Source of the DNA: Flammeovirgaceae bacterium UBA2366
GTDB taxonomy: Bacteria > Bacteroidota > Bacteroidia > Cytophagales > Cyclobacteriaceae
Assembly (NCBI GenBank): GCA_002344065.1
Contig: DDTK01000002.1
Coordinates: 62,001 to 126,000, forward strand
Length of the DNA stretch: 64,000 nucleotides
Direction: 5' to 3'
The position numbers and the translations under genes are program-made. Shown one piece after another: positions 42,793 to 50,893 of the stretch. The notes under the pieces are model-generated. The model was not told where the DNA came from and made no database searches. It saw only the letters and a list, made by a program, of their open reading frames with translations. Each line of letters starts with the position of its first letter. Position 1 is the stretch's first letter.

Positions 42793-42878
42793 TACCCGGG
42801 GCGGGAGTTGAACCCGCACAGCTATTACTAGCCACAGGATTTTAAGTCCTGCGTGTCTACCAATTCCACCACCCGGGC
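42793..42878 (-). tRNA. tRNA-Leu (anticodon TAA)
   Basis: An 86-base cloverleaf. Acceptor GCCCGGG/CCCGGGT with discriminator A, D-arm GTGGAATTGGTAGACAC, anticodon stem CAGGA/TCCTG with loop CTTAAAA (TAA), a long variable arm typical of leucine, and T-arm GCGGG TTCAACT CCCGC. No encoded CCA. The GIY-YIG gene starts immediately after it. Confidence 0.97.
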
Positions 42879-42926
42879 AGACATTTCGTTGTGCATTAAT
42901 GGTTATTCGTTGTTCGGCCCTTAACT

Positions 42927-42956
42927 AAAAAAGTGTGGGATCTGCCACACTTTTTA
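42927..42956. terminator. Bidirectional hairpin between the two tRNA genes
   Basis: AAAAAAGTGTGG, loop GATCTG, CCACACTTTTT, further enclosed by GTTGTTCGG/CCGAACAAC (42909 and 42961). A strong terminator in either direction. tRNA-Leu therefore probably has a promoter of its own and is not read through from tRNA-Gly. Confidence 0.85.
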
Positions 42957-42996
42957 GATTCCGAACAACCATCAACCCGTAACGATTAACGATTTT

Positions 42997-43070
<74 letters not shown>

Positions 43071-43132
43071 TTGTTCCCAAAAGGGACTGCAAATTTAATA
43101 GCTGAATCTAAAATTCCAACATCCTGATATTT

Positions 43133-44065
43133 TCAGGCTGTTTTTCTTAGGTCCGCCTCCACCTTTAACTGGCGGGCATGTTCCTTGTCCTTAGATAGTT
43201 TGATGTGTTTCGGCACACCTTTCAAATCCCAGATTAAGCCCACCCAGGAAAGAGCTTTTAATATATACCAGGTAATATCAATTTCCCACCAGAAAAACCC
43301 TTGCCGCGAGGCGGTTTCATAATAGTGATGATTGTTGTGCCAACCTTCGCCCAACGTTAACAAGGCCAGCCACAAGCTGTTGCGCGATTCATCGTTTGTC
43401 TTGTACCGTTGGTTGCCAAACTTGTGCATGATGGAGTTGATCGAAAAAGTGCCGTGATACAAAATCACTGTGCTTAAAAAGAAGCCAATCAACAACGTTG
43501 AAAATCCAGCTGAGGTAAACATGGCCGTAATGCTTCCACCATTTACAATTCCACCAAGTGCCGTAACCAGAACGGCAAGCGTAACCGGAGGCACCAGGTA
43601 ATGTTTGTTTAGCCAAACCAATTCCGGATACTTCGCATAATCGCCAATTACTTTATAGTCGGTTTCTTTAAAATCAGGACCAACAATCCAACCAATGTGT
43701 GAATACCAAAAACCGTAAATCTTCATCGAGTGAGGGTCCGCTGGTGTATCGCTGTGGCGATGATGATGACGATGATGTGCAGCCCACCACAAGGCGCCCT
43801 TCTGTGCAGATGTTTGTGCCATGAAAGCAATTACAAACTGAAACCATCGGGATGTTTTATATGACTTATGCGCAAAGTACCGATGATATCCTCCGGTAAT
43901 CCAGAACATACGGAAGACGTATAGAAAAAAACAAACAATCCAATCGAACAAAGTTGCGCCTGTCCAGATTGCCGCGATGGGTATTAAGTGGACTATAGCA
44001 AAAGCTATCTCCTGTTTTACTATAGGTTTTCTCCGGACTTCGGGTGTCAATGTTGCTTCAGCCAT
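43133..44065 (-). CDS. Acyl-CoA / fatty acid desaturase (type 1)
   Basis: A 310-residue membrane di-iron enzyme. Three histidine boxes: HRYFAHKSY, HHRHHHRHSD and HNNHHYYE, with four membrane segments between. It introduces a double bond into acyl chains of membrane lipids, the Delta9 type by box spacing. It diverges from a sigma factor gene; both face a gap that contains TACTTTTG (minus strand, 44131-44138) as its probable -7 box. Confidence 0.93.
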   Translation of the reverse strand: MAEATLTPEVRRKPIVKQEIAFAIVHLIPIAAIWTGATLFDWIVCFFLYVFRMFWITGGYHRYFAHKSYKTSRWFQFVIAFMAQTSAQKGALWWAAHHRHHHRHSDTPADPHSMKIYGFWYSHIGWIVGPDFKETDYKVIGDYAKYPELVWLNKHYLVPPVTLAVLVTALGGIVNGGSITAMFTSAGFSTLLIGFFLSTVILYHGTFSINSIMHKFGNQRYKTNDESRNSLWLALLTLGEGWHNNHHYYETASRQGFFWWEIDITWYILKALSWVGLIWDLKGVPKHIKLSKDKEHARQLKVEADLRKTA

Positions 44066-44130
44066 CTTTCAAAAATTGAACAAAGATCGCATGATTATGG
44101 TTTACATCATGCCTGGTTTCCATTAGTCTG

Positions 44131-44138
44131 CAAAAGTA
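44131..44138 (-). promoter_or_regulatory. -7 element (TACTTTTG) of desaturase gene
   Basis: Exact TAnnTTTG on the minus strand, 66 bases upstream of the desaturase ATG at 44065. No clear -33 found. Confidence 0.5.
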
Positions 44139-44240
44139 ATGCTTTCTATTGATTATGAACCGTTTATAAGTTTGTTCGGCTAACATCCGTAAGGCAGCCA
44201 TTCAATCAAACACACGTTACAATAACGCTCACATTTATAC

Positions 44241-44248
44241 TATCTTTG
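44241..44248 (+). promoter_or_regulatory. -7 element (TATCTTTG) of sigma factor gene
   Basis: Exact TAnnTTTG eight bases before the ATG of the sigma factor gene (44257), so the transcript would start at or near the start codon: a leaderless message. Confidence 0.6.
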
Positions 44249-44256
44249 CTCCTTCA

Positions 44257-44874
44257 ATGAATCAGGCTCAAGCCATAGCACTTTATCAACCCATGCTCTA
44301 CAGCATTGCCTATAATCTGGTGCGCTGTAAGCAGGATGCCGAAGATATTGTGCAGGAAACTTTTTTGCGTTGGTTAAATGCTGAACAAGAGAAAATTCAG
44401 AATATAAAAGCCTACCTGATCAAGTCTGTAACAAACAACTGCCTTAACCATCTGAATTCGTTAAAACGAAAGAAGGAAGAATACTTTGACTCAATTCATC
44501 TGCCCGAGTTTATTACCCGCATAAAGGAGACAAACTTTGCTCATATCGATCTGGATGTGTACCTGGCTGATGCTATGAAAGTACTGCATAGCAAGCTTGA
44601 ACCCCTTGAACGGGCCGTTTATTTATTGAAAGAGGTTTTTGATGTAGACTATGACACCCTACACAAAACCCTGGATAAAAAGAAAGACCATTGCCGGCAA
44701 TTGCTTAGCCGCGCCAAAAAGAAATTGAACGAGGAAAAATCTAAAATTCATTTTGATCTCCCCACGCCCTCATCTCTCCTCGAAAGCTTCAAAAAAGCCT
44801 GTCAGGGAGACTCCGAGGAGTTGATCAACTCACTCAAAAGGGACATCTGGTTCCAGCCCGAAGAAGAATCTTAA
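44257..44874 (+). CDS. RNA polymerase sigma factor, ECF-like
   Basis: A 205-residue sigma-70 family protein: region 2 ALYQPMLYSIAYNLVRCKQDAEDIVQETFLRWLNAE, then region 4 PLERAVYLLKEVFDVDYDTLHKTLDKKKDHCRQLLSRAKKKL. The C-terminal tail (40 residues) extends past region 4, as in SigJ-like factors, but is short. It lies between two desaturases, so it may control membrane fluidity; this is inference from position. Confidence 0.85.
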   Translation: MNQAQAIALYQPMLYSIAYNLVRCKQDAEDIVQETFLRWLNAEQEKIQNIKAYLIKSVTNNCLNHLNSLKRKKEEYFDSIHLPEFITRIKETNFAHIDLDVYLADAMKVLHSKLEPLERAVYLLKEVFDVDYDTLHKTLDKKKDHCRQLLSRAKKKLNEEKSKIHFDLPTPSSLLESFKKACQGDSEELINSLKRDIWFQPEEES

Positions 44875-44980
44875 AAATATTTCTCAAAACTGTCACAAAC
44901 GGTAAACGGATTTGTCTTACAGTAAATCATGCCCTTAGCAGGCCTGATTTAGCATGTTTTACTTATAACCTTAACCGTCA

Positions 44981-45748
44981 ATGATCATTTTAGCATTTTT
45001 TGTAGCGCATTGGTACTTGTCGCTATTCTTTCAAACCTTCTTTTTACATCGGTACGCCTCACACAAGGCCTTCACCATGAGTCCGTTTACGGAAAAAGTA
45101 TTCTACGTTTTAACCTGGATCTTTCAGGGATCTAATTATTTAAGCCCTTTCGGTTATGGTGTTATGCACCGCATGCACCACGCCTTTGCGGATACGGAGG
45201 ATGATCCACACTCACCCAAGTATGATGAAACCATCTGGAACATGATGTGGAAAACAAAAACCATTTATTCAGCTATTGCCAATGGCAAAATGGTGGTTGA
45301 CAAGCGCTTCACTGAAGGTGTTCCGCAATGGGAGGCGTTTGATAAGTTTGCAAGATCATGGCCGTCACGACTTTTTTGGGGTGCTGTATATGTAGCTGTT
45401 TACTGGCAATTTGCTACCGTTTGGTGGTTATGGTTATTGTTGCCGCTGCAGTTCTTAATGAGCCCTATTCATGGCGCTATCATCAACTGGTTTGCTCATA
45501 AATATGGCTATCGCAATTTTGAAGTAGGCGATACTTCCAAAAACTTCTTACCGGTCGACTTTTTAATGATGGGAGAAAGCTATCATAACAATCACCATAA
45601 AAATGGTTCACGCGCCAATTTCGGGGGCATTCGCTGGCATGAAATTGATCCTACCTACCAGGTAATCAAGCTTCTTGATAAACTAAAGGTGATTCGCATT
45701 GCTAAAACGAAAGAAATCGCTTTAGCGAACATTAAAAAAGCAGCTTAA
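44981..45748 (+). CDS. Fatty acid desaturase (type 2)
   Basis: A 255-residue membrane di-iron desaturase. Histidine boxes: HRYASHKAF, HRMHHAFAD, HNNHHKNG. Shorter than the first copy and different in sequence, so not a recent duplicate. Membrane segments at MIILAFFVAHWYLSLFFQTFFL and AVYVAVYWQFATVWWLWLLLPLQ. It follows the sigma factor by about 100 bases on the same strand. Confidence 0.92.
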   Translation: MIILAFFVAHWYLSLFFQTFFLHRYASHKAFTMSPFTEKVFYVLTWIFQGSNYLSPFGYGVMHRMHHAFADTEDDPHSPKYDETIWNMMWKTKTIYSAIANGKMVVDKRFTEGVPQWEAFDKFARSWPSRLFWGAVYVAVYWQFATVWWLWLLLPLQFLMSPIHGAIINWFAHKYGYRNFEVGDTSKNFLPVDFLMMGESYHNNHHKNGSRANFGGIRWHEIDPTYQVIKLLDKLKVIRIAKTKEIALANIKKAA

Positions 45749-45898
45749 AAGGCCATTTTTAATAAGAATAAGATTAGTCCTCACCTTTATGAAAAGGTTT
45801 AGGACACCATTCTTATTCTCCTTATCTTTACGCCCTAATAAATTTTTAACACCGGCTAACGGGGTTAACCCGAAGGCCAAAAAACAATTAACAACACA

Positions 45899-46096
45899 AT
45901 GAAAGAAGGAACAGTAAAGTTCTTTAACGAAACCAAAGGATTCGGATTCGTAAAGGAAACAGCAACCAATCAGGAGTATTTTGTACACGTATCGGGTCTG
46001 GTAGACCAGATTCGTGAGAATGATGAAATCACCTTTGAGGTTACACAAGGAAAAAAAGGATTGAATGCCGTTAATGTACGGTTGGTAAATAATTAA
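45899..46096 (+). CDS. Cold-shock protein (CspA family)
   Basis: A 65-residue single cold-shock domain: RNP1 KGFGFV (residues 14-19) and RNP2 YFVHVSG. It binds single-stranded RNA/DNA and melts RNA structure. A -7-like TATCTTTA at 45823 implies a leader of about 60 bases containing GGGGTTAACCCG, as often found upstream of csp genes. A terminator follows at 46117. It precedes a DEAD-box helicase. Confidence 0.95.
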   Translation: MKEGTVKFFNETKGFGFVKETATNQEYFVHVSGLVDQIRENDEITFEVTQGKKGLNAVNVRLVNN

Positions 46097-46116
46097 TTTT
46101 CCACACGCTCTAGTAC

Positions 46117-46150
46117 AAAGCCAGACCCCTAAAGTCTGGCTTTAGTTTTT
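46117..46150 (+). terminator. Rho-independent terminator of the csp gene
   Basis: AAAGCCAGAC, loop CCCTAAA, GTCTGGCTTT, then AGTTTTTT; 21 bases after the csp stop. Confidence 0.9.
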
Positions 46151-46171
46151 TAGCTAAGCACAACTTCACAC

Positions 46172-47398
46172 ATGACTTTTAACGACTTTAATTTCGATTC
46201 CAAACTTGCTGAAGGATTGGATTCTATGGGCTATACTAAACCTACCCCAATCCAGGAGATGGCCATTCCGGTAATTCTCCAAAACAAAGATGTAATTGCC
46301 TGCGCACAAACGGGTACCGGAAAAACAGCCGCCTATATTTTGCCGGTGATGCACAAATTAATACAAACCGATCATCGTCATCTGAACACCCTGGTGATTG
46401 CCCCAACACGTGAACTCGCCCAACAAATTGATCAACAGATTGAAGGCTTCGCTTATTTTGCGGGCATTAGTTCCATACCTATTTATGGTGGTGGAGATGG
46501 CGCCACCTGGGATATTCAAAAGAAGGCTCTTGAACAAGGTGCCGATATTATTGTGGCAACACCCGGCCGATTGATTGCCTTACTTGCAGCGGGTACAACC
46601 GTATTTGATCATTTAAAGCATTTGATATTGGATGAAGCCGATCGTATGCTGGATATGGGCTTCTACGAAGACATTATTAAAATTGTAAGCTATCTTCCCA
46701 AAGAAAGGCAGACCCTATTGTTTTCAGCAACTATGCCCCCGAAAATCAGGGCGTTGGCGAACAAAATTTTACGCGATCCACAAGAAATAAACATCGCCAT
46801 TGCCAAACCTGCTGCAGGCATTGATCAGCAGGCCTATGTGGTTTACGATTCGCAAAAAGAAAAACTGCTTGACCACATCTTAAAAACCTACCCCTGGAAC
46901 AGCATCATTCTCTTTGCATCCAGAAAGGAAACCGTGAAAAAGTTAGACAGCGTATTCAGGCGTGCCGGGATTGCAGCAAAAGCCTTTCATTCCGACCTGG
47001 AACAATCCGAACGCGAAGAAATTTTACGCGCCTTTAAAAATAAGCAGGTTAACTTTCTTATCGGCACCGATGTGCTCTCACGCGGCATTGATGTAGAGGG
47101 TATCAGCATGATCATCAACTGGGACGTACCACCCGACCCCGAAGATTACGTTCACCGAATCGGTCGCACCGCACGCGCTGAAACAACCGGTACAGCCATC
47201 ACATTCGTAAATGAAATTGATCAACGCAGGTTTCAAGCTATTGAAAGCCTGATTGGGTACCCGGTACCCAAAAAGACTTTACCTTTAGAACTTGGTGAAG
47301 GGCCTGCGTATACTCCGCAAACCAAACGCAAAGAGAGTTTCAAAAAAAATGGAAGAGGCCCGCGGAGGAAACATTTCCGCTCCAGGCCTAGTAGATAA
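46172..47398 (+). CDS. DEAD/DEAH-box RNA helicase
   Basis: A 408-residue RNA helicase (RhlE/CshA-like). In order: Q motif (YTKPTPIQ), AQTGTGKTAA, APTRELAQQ, DEAD, SAT, and the C-terminal HRIGRTARA. The tail (KRKESFKKNGRGPRRKHFRSRPSR) is basic and would bind RNA. It probably unwinds structured RNA, often at low temperature; the csp gene sits just upstream. Its last 11 bases overlap the convergent propeller gene. Confidence 0.95.
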   Translation: MTFNDFNFDSKLAEGLDSMGYTKPTPIQEMAIPVILQNKDVIACAQTGTGKTAAYILPVMHKLIQTDHRHLNTLVIAPTRELAQQIDQQIEGFAYFAGISSIPIYGGGDGATWDIQKKALEQGADIIVATPGRLIALLAAGTTVFDHLKHLILDEADRMLDMGFYEDIIKIVSYLPKERQTLLFSATMPPKIRALANKILRDPQEINIAIAKPAAGIDQQAYVVYDSQKEKLLDHILKTYPWNSIILFASRKETVKKLDSVFRRAGIAAKAFHSDLEQSEREEILRAFKNKQVNFLIGTDVLSRGIDVEGISMIINWDVPPDPEDYVHRIGRTARAETTGTAITFVNEIDQRRFQAIESLIGYPVPKKTLPLELGEGPAYTPQTKRKESFKKNGRGPRRKHFRSRPSR

Positions 47399-48236
47399 TT
47401 CTTCGGCCGTCTTTGGTAATCCGCTCAACACGTACCGAATTGGTTGGGGAACTTTCCAATATCCACAAATCACCATTGGGTGCGCTTAACACCCCGGTAG
47501 GCGACCATGTCATTCCTGTTTCGGCAACTGTAAACACTTTTCCACCCGGTGTTATTTTTTTCACTTTGCGTGCACCATACACGGCCACATACACATTCTC
47601 ATTTTTGTCAGTAGTCAATCCCATCAACTGGTGCGGATCATTTACAAAAAATTGAGTAAAGCTTCGTTCCTGCAATTGTGTGGCTAATGTCTCCACGTGT
47701 CCATGCTGGTCAATCTTCTTCAGATCATACAAATCAACCAGGTAAACCGAGCCGGTAGGGGTTGAGGTCACCGATCGAATATCCTTTAGGCATTGATCGT
47801 CCTGTGTACTAATTCTTCCATCAATGTCTTTCCTTGCCAATTTCTGACAAGCCCCATCACGATGCGCCCAGTACATGTTACCCTGATGGTCGCGCACAAA
47901 GCTGTAGTTGGTCAGAAATCCTTCCGTGTCAGGGATGATCTTTTCAAACCTCCCGTCCGCAGAAAATTTCCACACGTAGTGCCCCCATGTATCGAGCCGC
48001 TCTCCATTGTACCACAAATGCTCGCCATACAGGTTGTCCGATTCATCCATGTACAGCTCGTGTGTATGTACGTTTCGTACCGCTACCGACTTTCTTCCCT
48101 GCCCATCAATTTTCCACACCTGTTGAAGGTCGGTATAAAACACATTTCCCTTGCTGTCCATTACAATGCCCACACCGGGATGGGCATGGGCAACCATGGC
48201 ATTCATTATCAAAACCAGTATGGCTATCCATTTCAT
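47388..48236 (-). CDS. Secreted NHL-type beta-propeller protein
   Basis: A 282-residue protein with a signal peptide (KWIAILVLIMNAMVAHA). Repeated blocks such as GIVMDSKGNVFYTDLQQVWKID, DHQGNMYWAHRD, DKNENVYVAVYGARKVKKITPGG and APNGDLWILESS form NHL/SGL-like propeller blades. No catalytic residues identified. It is one base from the dioxygenase-like gene and transcribed with it. Confidence 0.75.
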   Translation of the reverse strand: MKWIAILVLIMNAMVAHAHPGVGIVMDSKGNVFYTDLQQVWKIDGQGRKSVAVRNVHTHELYMDESDNLYGEHLWYNGERLDTWGHYVWKFSADGRFEKIIPDTEGFLTNYSFVRDHQGNMYWAHRDGACQKLARKDIDGRISTQDDQCLKDIRSVTSTPTGSVYLVDLYDLKKIDQHGHVETLATQLQERSFTQFFVNDPHQLMGLTTDKNENVYVAVYGARKVKKITPGGKVFTVAETGMTWSPTGVLSAPNGDLWILESSPTNSVRVERITKDGRRIIY

Positions 48237-48237
48237 T

Positions 48238-48861
48238 TCAATAACCGGGTATGTTCAATCCTAATGTAATATCCCGCTTTCCTTTCCAAACACCTTCTGG
48301 TGTCTTGACGAGTTTAATTATTCCAGGTCCACCATGCTCACGTTGCATAGCTTTGTCTCCGTCTGAAAGGAGTGGATCATCTTCAAACAAGTAATCATCA
48401 ATCCAATAATAGGAGAGGCCCGGCTCCTTGATGATAGGATGGATGTGCTGTGCATTACGACTGTTTGGATACGATGCAGGCCGGATGGTCTTGAATTCGT
48501 AACGACCTTGTTCATCGGTTTTCATCCAACCACGTAAATGCCCGTGACGCCTGGCCTGGGTTTGCTTTGGAGCGGGTGAGTAAAGCCCTTTGTCATCGGT
48601 GTGATAGATATAGAGAATTACTCCCGGAGCTGGTGTTTTCCCATCGTTCTTATAAATCACTCCACTGATGATCATCGGCTCACCGGGCTCATCCTCTGAA
48701 GCAATTTTTGTTTTCCACGAAAGATTGGCGGGAATGCCGGCAAACATCAGATCACAGTCTTCACAGCCACCACCTACTTGTTTTTCAGTTGATGATCGGT
48801 GTTGAGAACAACCCGTAATGACAAAACTGGTAAGCAAAAAGGATAAGAATAAATACTTCAT
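48238..48861 (-). CDS. Intradiol ring-cleavage dioxygenase-like lipoprotein
   Basis: A 207-residue lipoprotein (signal ending VITGCSQ). The body resembles the intradiol dioxygenase fold: ISGVIYKNDGKTPAPGVILYIYHTDDKGLYSP, GHLRGWMKTDEQGRYEFKTIRPASYPN and HIHPIIKEPGLSYYWIDDYLFEDDP. The Tyr/His set that binds iron in catechol dioxygenases seems partly present (YSP, YPN and HIH), so a catalytic role outside the cytoplasm is possible but unproven. First gene of the pair with the propeller protein. Confidence 0.8.
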   Translation of the reverse strand: MKYLFLSFLLTSFVITGCSQHRSSTEKQVGGGCEDCDLMFAGIPANLSWKTKIASEDEPGEPMIISGVIYKNDGKTPAPGVILYIYHTDDKGLYSPAPKQTQARRHGHLRGWMKTDEQGRYEFKTIRPASYPNSRNAQHIHPIIKEPGLSYYWIDDYLFEDDPLLSDGDKAMQREHGGPGIIKLVKTPEGVWKGKRDITLGLNIPGY

Positions 48862-48994
48862 AACATGTAGCTTCTAGTTGAACATACGCAGTCAGTCCCA
48901 TCCGGATACCGCAACATGATCAACTGCTCACTATTCTTGATGAAATGTAAACCAAGACCGTTCTTCACTGCGTTTAAAACTGTAATTTTCAGTA

Positions 48995-50014
48995 ATGGAA
49001 CGACTTTTCAGGTATAAGCTTGATCACATTTTGTTCTGGATGTTAACGATAGGCTTTCATGCCTACACGCATTCCGGCATTATTGACCAGGCTGGATTTG
49101 GACAATTTGTACTGGAGCTGCTGGTACGCGATGGCCTGCTTGCTTTTGTTATATACATCAACCTGTTGGTTATTATACCGGGGCTTAACCAACAAAAACG
49201 TACCGGTTTATTTATTCTGCTGATTCCAGTAACACTCGTTTGCTATGTGGGATTGAAAAATCTACATGATGTATATCTCTACGGTATCATGATGGACAAT
49301 CCTGCACGACAGGGATTTTTTCATAATACCTTTTACAATTTTTCAATAGTCGTGTTTTACCTCGCGTTTGCTTCCACGCTTTACCTGAGCAAACAATGGC
49401 ATAGTCAAAAGGAACTCATCCGCAAAATTGAACTTGAAAAACTTAACACAGAATTGGAATACCTGAAAGCACAAATCAATCCGCATTTTCTATTCAATTC
49501 GCTAAATACTGTCTTCTTTCAAATCGATAAGCAAAATACTGCGGCACGCGAAACCCTTTCGAAGTTTTCAGACATGTTGCGTTACCAATTGTATGAATGT
49601 AACGGAAAGGAGATCGCTGTAGAAAAGGAAATACGTTACCTGAAAAATTATGTAGCGCTTCAACGCCTGCGAAAAGATGAGCACTACGATATCCGGTTCT
49701 CATGTGCTGAAGGGTTGAAGAACTTTACGCTGCCCCCACTTCTTTTACTTCCGTTTATTGAAAATGCCTTTAAGCACGTATCACACTTTAGCGATAAGAA
49801 AAATATCATTGACATAGATATTAGCAAGACAGGAGATTTCTTTCAATTGAAAATATTCAACACGAAAGATTCAAGACAAGTATCAACCCATAGTGGTATT
49901 GGCTTAAAGAATGTACAGCGCAGGCTGGAACTGCTGTACACTGAACGGTACAAGCTGAATATCATTGATCACCCCGAAAGCTTCAACGTACAATTGAATC
50001 TGAAGGTGATGTAG
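48995..50014 (+). CDS. LytS-type sensor histidine kinase
   Basis: A 339-residue membrane kinase with four predicted TM segments (about residues 10-140). The phosphoacceptor region is LKAQINPHFLFNSLNTVFF (histidine about 170), and the ATP-binding N box is PPLLLLPFIENAFKH; GIGLKNVQRRLELLY follows. Substrate-side sensor unknown. It is followed 18 bases later by its LytTR regulator. Confidence 0.92.
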   Translation: MERLFRYKLDHILFWMLTIGFHAYTHSGIIDQAGFGQFVLELLVRDGLLAFVIYINLLVIIPGLNQQKRTGLFILLIPVTLVCYVGLKNLHDVYLYGIMMDNPARQGFFHNTFYNFSIVVFYLAFASTLYLSKQWHSQKELIRKIELEKLNTELEYLKAQINPHFLFNSLNTVFFQIDKQNTAARETLSKFSDMLRYQLYECNGKEIAVEKEIRYLKNYVALQRLRKDEHYDIRFSCAEGLKNFTLPPLLLLPFIENAFKHVSHFSDKKNIIDIDISKTGDFFQLKIFNTKDSRQVSTHSGIGLKNVQRRLELLYTERYKLNIIDHPESFNVQLNLKVM

Positions 50015-50032
50015 ACATTAACAAGAAACGAA

Positions 50033-50755
50033 ATGAAACTCAATTGCCTCATTGTAGATGACGAGCCCCTGGCTAGAAAAGGACTTGAGGAGTACGTGAA
50101 CGAAATTGACTTTCTTCACCTGACAGGGAAATGCGAAAATGCTGTAAAAGCATCAGCACTGTTAAACGAAGGAAATATCGATTTACTCTTTTTGGATATT
50201 CACATGCCGAAGCTTTCAGGAATTGAATTTTTGAAAACATTGAAGAAACCACCGATGGTTATCTTTACCACAGCCTATTCGGAGTACGCGCTGGAAGGTT
50301 ATTCACTCGATATAATCGACTATCTGGTAAAACCCATTCCATTTGATCGTTTTCTCAAGGCTGTACAAAAAGCCCATGATTTCTATGTACTGAAGCAAAA
50401 AGCTGAAGCAAGCCCTTCTCATTCTCAAGATTATTTCTTCATCAAATGCGATCACAAATTTGAGAAAGTAAAGTATAGTGATGTACTGTACATGGAGGCT
50501 ATGCAGAATTATTGCATCATCCACACAGCCGAACGAAAGATGATTACTTACATTACCTTCAGCGGACTGGAAAGTCAGCTCCCGACTGACCGCTTTTTGA
50601 AAGTACATAAATCCTTTATCGTTGCTCTTGATAAAATCACAGCTGTTGACGGTAATGAAATCGTGATCGGAAACTCCCGGATTCCTGTCAGTCGCAATCT
50701 GAAGGATGATGTGATGCAAAAAATTATGGGCAATAACCTGTTTAAGCGTAGCTGA
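50033..50755 (+). CDS. LytTR family response regulator
   Basis: A 240-residue regulator. The receiver domain has DDEP (residues 9-12), the phosphorylated aspartate in LLFLDIHMP (about 55), and K in VKPIPFD. The LytTR DNA-binding domain covers about 140-235 (FIKCDHKFEKVKYSDVLYMEAMQNYCII ... FLKVHKSFIVALDKI). Acts with the kinase just upstream. The TonB receptor gene that follows could be one target. Confidence 0.93.
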   Translation: MKLNCLIVDDEPLARKGLEEYVNEIDFLHLTGKCENAVKASALLNEGNIDLLFLDIHMPKLSGIEFLKTLKKPPMVIFTTAYSEYALEGYSLDIIDYLVKPIPFDRFLKAVQKAHDFYVLKQKAEASPSHSQDYFFIKCDHKFEKVKYSDVLYMEAMQNYCIIHTAERKMITYITFSGLESQLPTDRFLKVHKSFIVALDKITAVDGNEIVIGNSRIPVSRNLKDDVMQKIMGNNLFKRS

Positions 50756-50788
50756 TTCCCTTCAGCCAAGAATCTTTCTCACATTTTT

Positions 50789-50804
50789 ATTGATCTGGAT
50801 CAAT
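50789..50804. promoter_or_regulatory. FNR-type box 1 (TTGAT-N4-ATCAA)
   Basis: TTGATCTGGATCAA matches the FNR consensus TTGAT-N4-ATCAA at every consensus base, flanked by A and T that extend the palindrome. Upstream of the TonB receptor gene. Confidence 0.75.
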
Positions 50805-50820
50805 CCGCTTTCCTCCTTTT

Positions 50821-50836
50821 CTTGATTTCCGTCAAG
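50821..50836. promoter_or_regulatory. FNR-type box 2 (TTGAT-N4-GTCAA)
   Basis: CTTGATTTCCGTCAAG, one mismatch to the FNR consensus in the right half and a palindrome CTTGA/TCAAG. Its centre lies 32 bases (about three helical turns) from box 1, so two bound dimers would sit on one face of DNA. Confidence 0.65.
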
Positions 50837-50893
50837 CAATGCAGTGTTCTATGGCGCACACCTTTGCTTCGTCAAACAAAATCAAAACCGATC

